Position numbers and translations under genes: made by a program
Shown: positions 16,261 through 16,602 of the stretch, one piece after another
Layout of the letters: the number at the start of each line of letters is the position of its first letter
Position numbering within the stretch: position 1 is the stretch's first letter
Notes under the pieces: generated by a model
The model's input: only the letters and a program-made list of their open reading frames with translations
What the model was told of the DNA's origin: nothing
Database searches by the model: none
From: Gammaproteobacteria bacterium
Lineage (GTDB): Bacteria > Pseudomonadota > Gammaproteobacteria > Eutrophobiales > Eutrophobiaceae
NCBI GenBank assembly: GCA_018676275.1
Contig: JABHFC010000075.1
Span: forward strand, 1 to 16,602
Length of the DNA stretch: 16,602 nucleotides
Direction: 5' to 3'

Positions 16261-16602
16261 AAAGAAAATGTTTCGACTTGTCGGTAATTACCAAAATCAG
16301 TTTATTAAGGTATCGGGTATAAAATATTATAGATGCCACAAGTATCGAAAACATCTGTGGACTGATTTTACTAACCACATAAATTCACTTCAGCTGTGAT
16401 GAACAATGCTCATAGGTGTTACTATTTTCGTATATTATAGTATAGCGGAAAGATAAATAAGTAACTTATGCAAGATGGGCCTGTATATTCAGAAGTTCAA
16501 TCGACGGACTTTACATTTAAGCAACACATATCCAATAGAACATTATTTTTAGTTCATGCTCCCAATCTGCGAGGATAGGGCCCCAGTACTGTGATGAGAA
16601 TA
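16261..16602. other. intergenic right end, no supported gene
   Basis: AT-rich region upstream of the cyclase gene running to the window edge. It contains several TATA-like words (for example around 16431-16444) and a short + strand frame 16468-16578 of 36 codons with no Shine-Dalgarno. I see no RNA gene, repeat or terminator. It probably carries divergent promoters for the cyclase and for a gene beyond the edge. Confidence 0.5.
16326..16331 (-). promoter_or_regulatory. candidate -10 box for the cyclase gene
   Basis: A perfect TATAAT on the - strand, about 84 bases before the start codon. No acceptable -35 lies 16-18 bases upstream (best ATGTTT), so it is a weak call in AT-rich DNA. Confidence 0.25.

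Noticed and set aside
16468..16578. 36-codon + strand frame at the right end
   Set aside because: No ribosome binding site, no recognisable content, and the length is within chance expectation.
1..16602. tRNA or rRNA genes, CRISPR arrays, insertion sequences, phage or defence genes
   Set aside because: None seen on either strand; the window is nearly filled with housekeeping, hut, receptor and signalling genes without transposase motifs or regularly spaced repeats.

Overview
The window reads as a stretch of chromosome from a moderately AT-rich gammaproteobacterium, probably aquatic. The basis is the trpS-scpA-scpB-rluB block (ScpAB replaces MukB in many non-enteric gammaproteobacteria), a large TonB-dependent receptor of the type common in marine lineages, and a Pseudomonas-like histidine utilisation (hut) cluster. 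No species is claimed.

Left part (about 1-3862, + strand): trpS, scpA, scpB and rluB in tight succession with gaps of 47, -4 and 23 bases. This is a housekeeping block for tRNA-Trp charging, chromosome condensation and 23S rRNA pseudouridylation. The TrpRS is a long form carrying a four-cysteine pattern like that of the [4Fe-4S] tryptophanyl-tRNA synthetases. A 291-base gap with no convincing gene follows. Then comes a 921-residue TonB-dependent receptor (4154-6919) with its own good ribosome binding site and an unusual Ala/Gly-rich loop between two cysteines. A perfect 15-bp hairpin (6929-6962) separates it from the convergent hut operon and probably terminates transcription in both directions.

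Central part (6993-14522): a complete five-step histidine degradation pathway plus its regulator. The - strand operon hutF-hutU-hutH-hutG faces away from hutI (+), and hutC (-) lies convergent to hutI with 17 bases between. HutH makes urocanate, HutU imidazolonepropionate, HutI formiminoglutamate, HutF N-formylglutamate and HutG glutamate plus formate. This is the two-step HutF/HutG ending, not the one-step formiminoglutamase. Two nearly identical dyads (12416-12429 in the hutF/hutI divergent region and 14602-14615 upstream of hutC) look like HutC operators and imply one urocanate-responsive circuit with autoregulation. No histidine or urocanate permease and no hutD is in the window.

Right part (14749-16242, - strand): a PAS-GAF-GGDEF protein with intact catalytic and inhibitory motifs, thus a probable diguanylate cyclase. 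The last 360 bases hold no gene I can support.

The system is mostly recognisable. The points most worth following up are the Fe-S-type TrpRS signature, the paired HutC operators and divergent promoter geometry, and the cysteine-bracketed low-complexity loop of the receptor.
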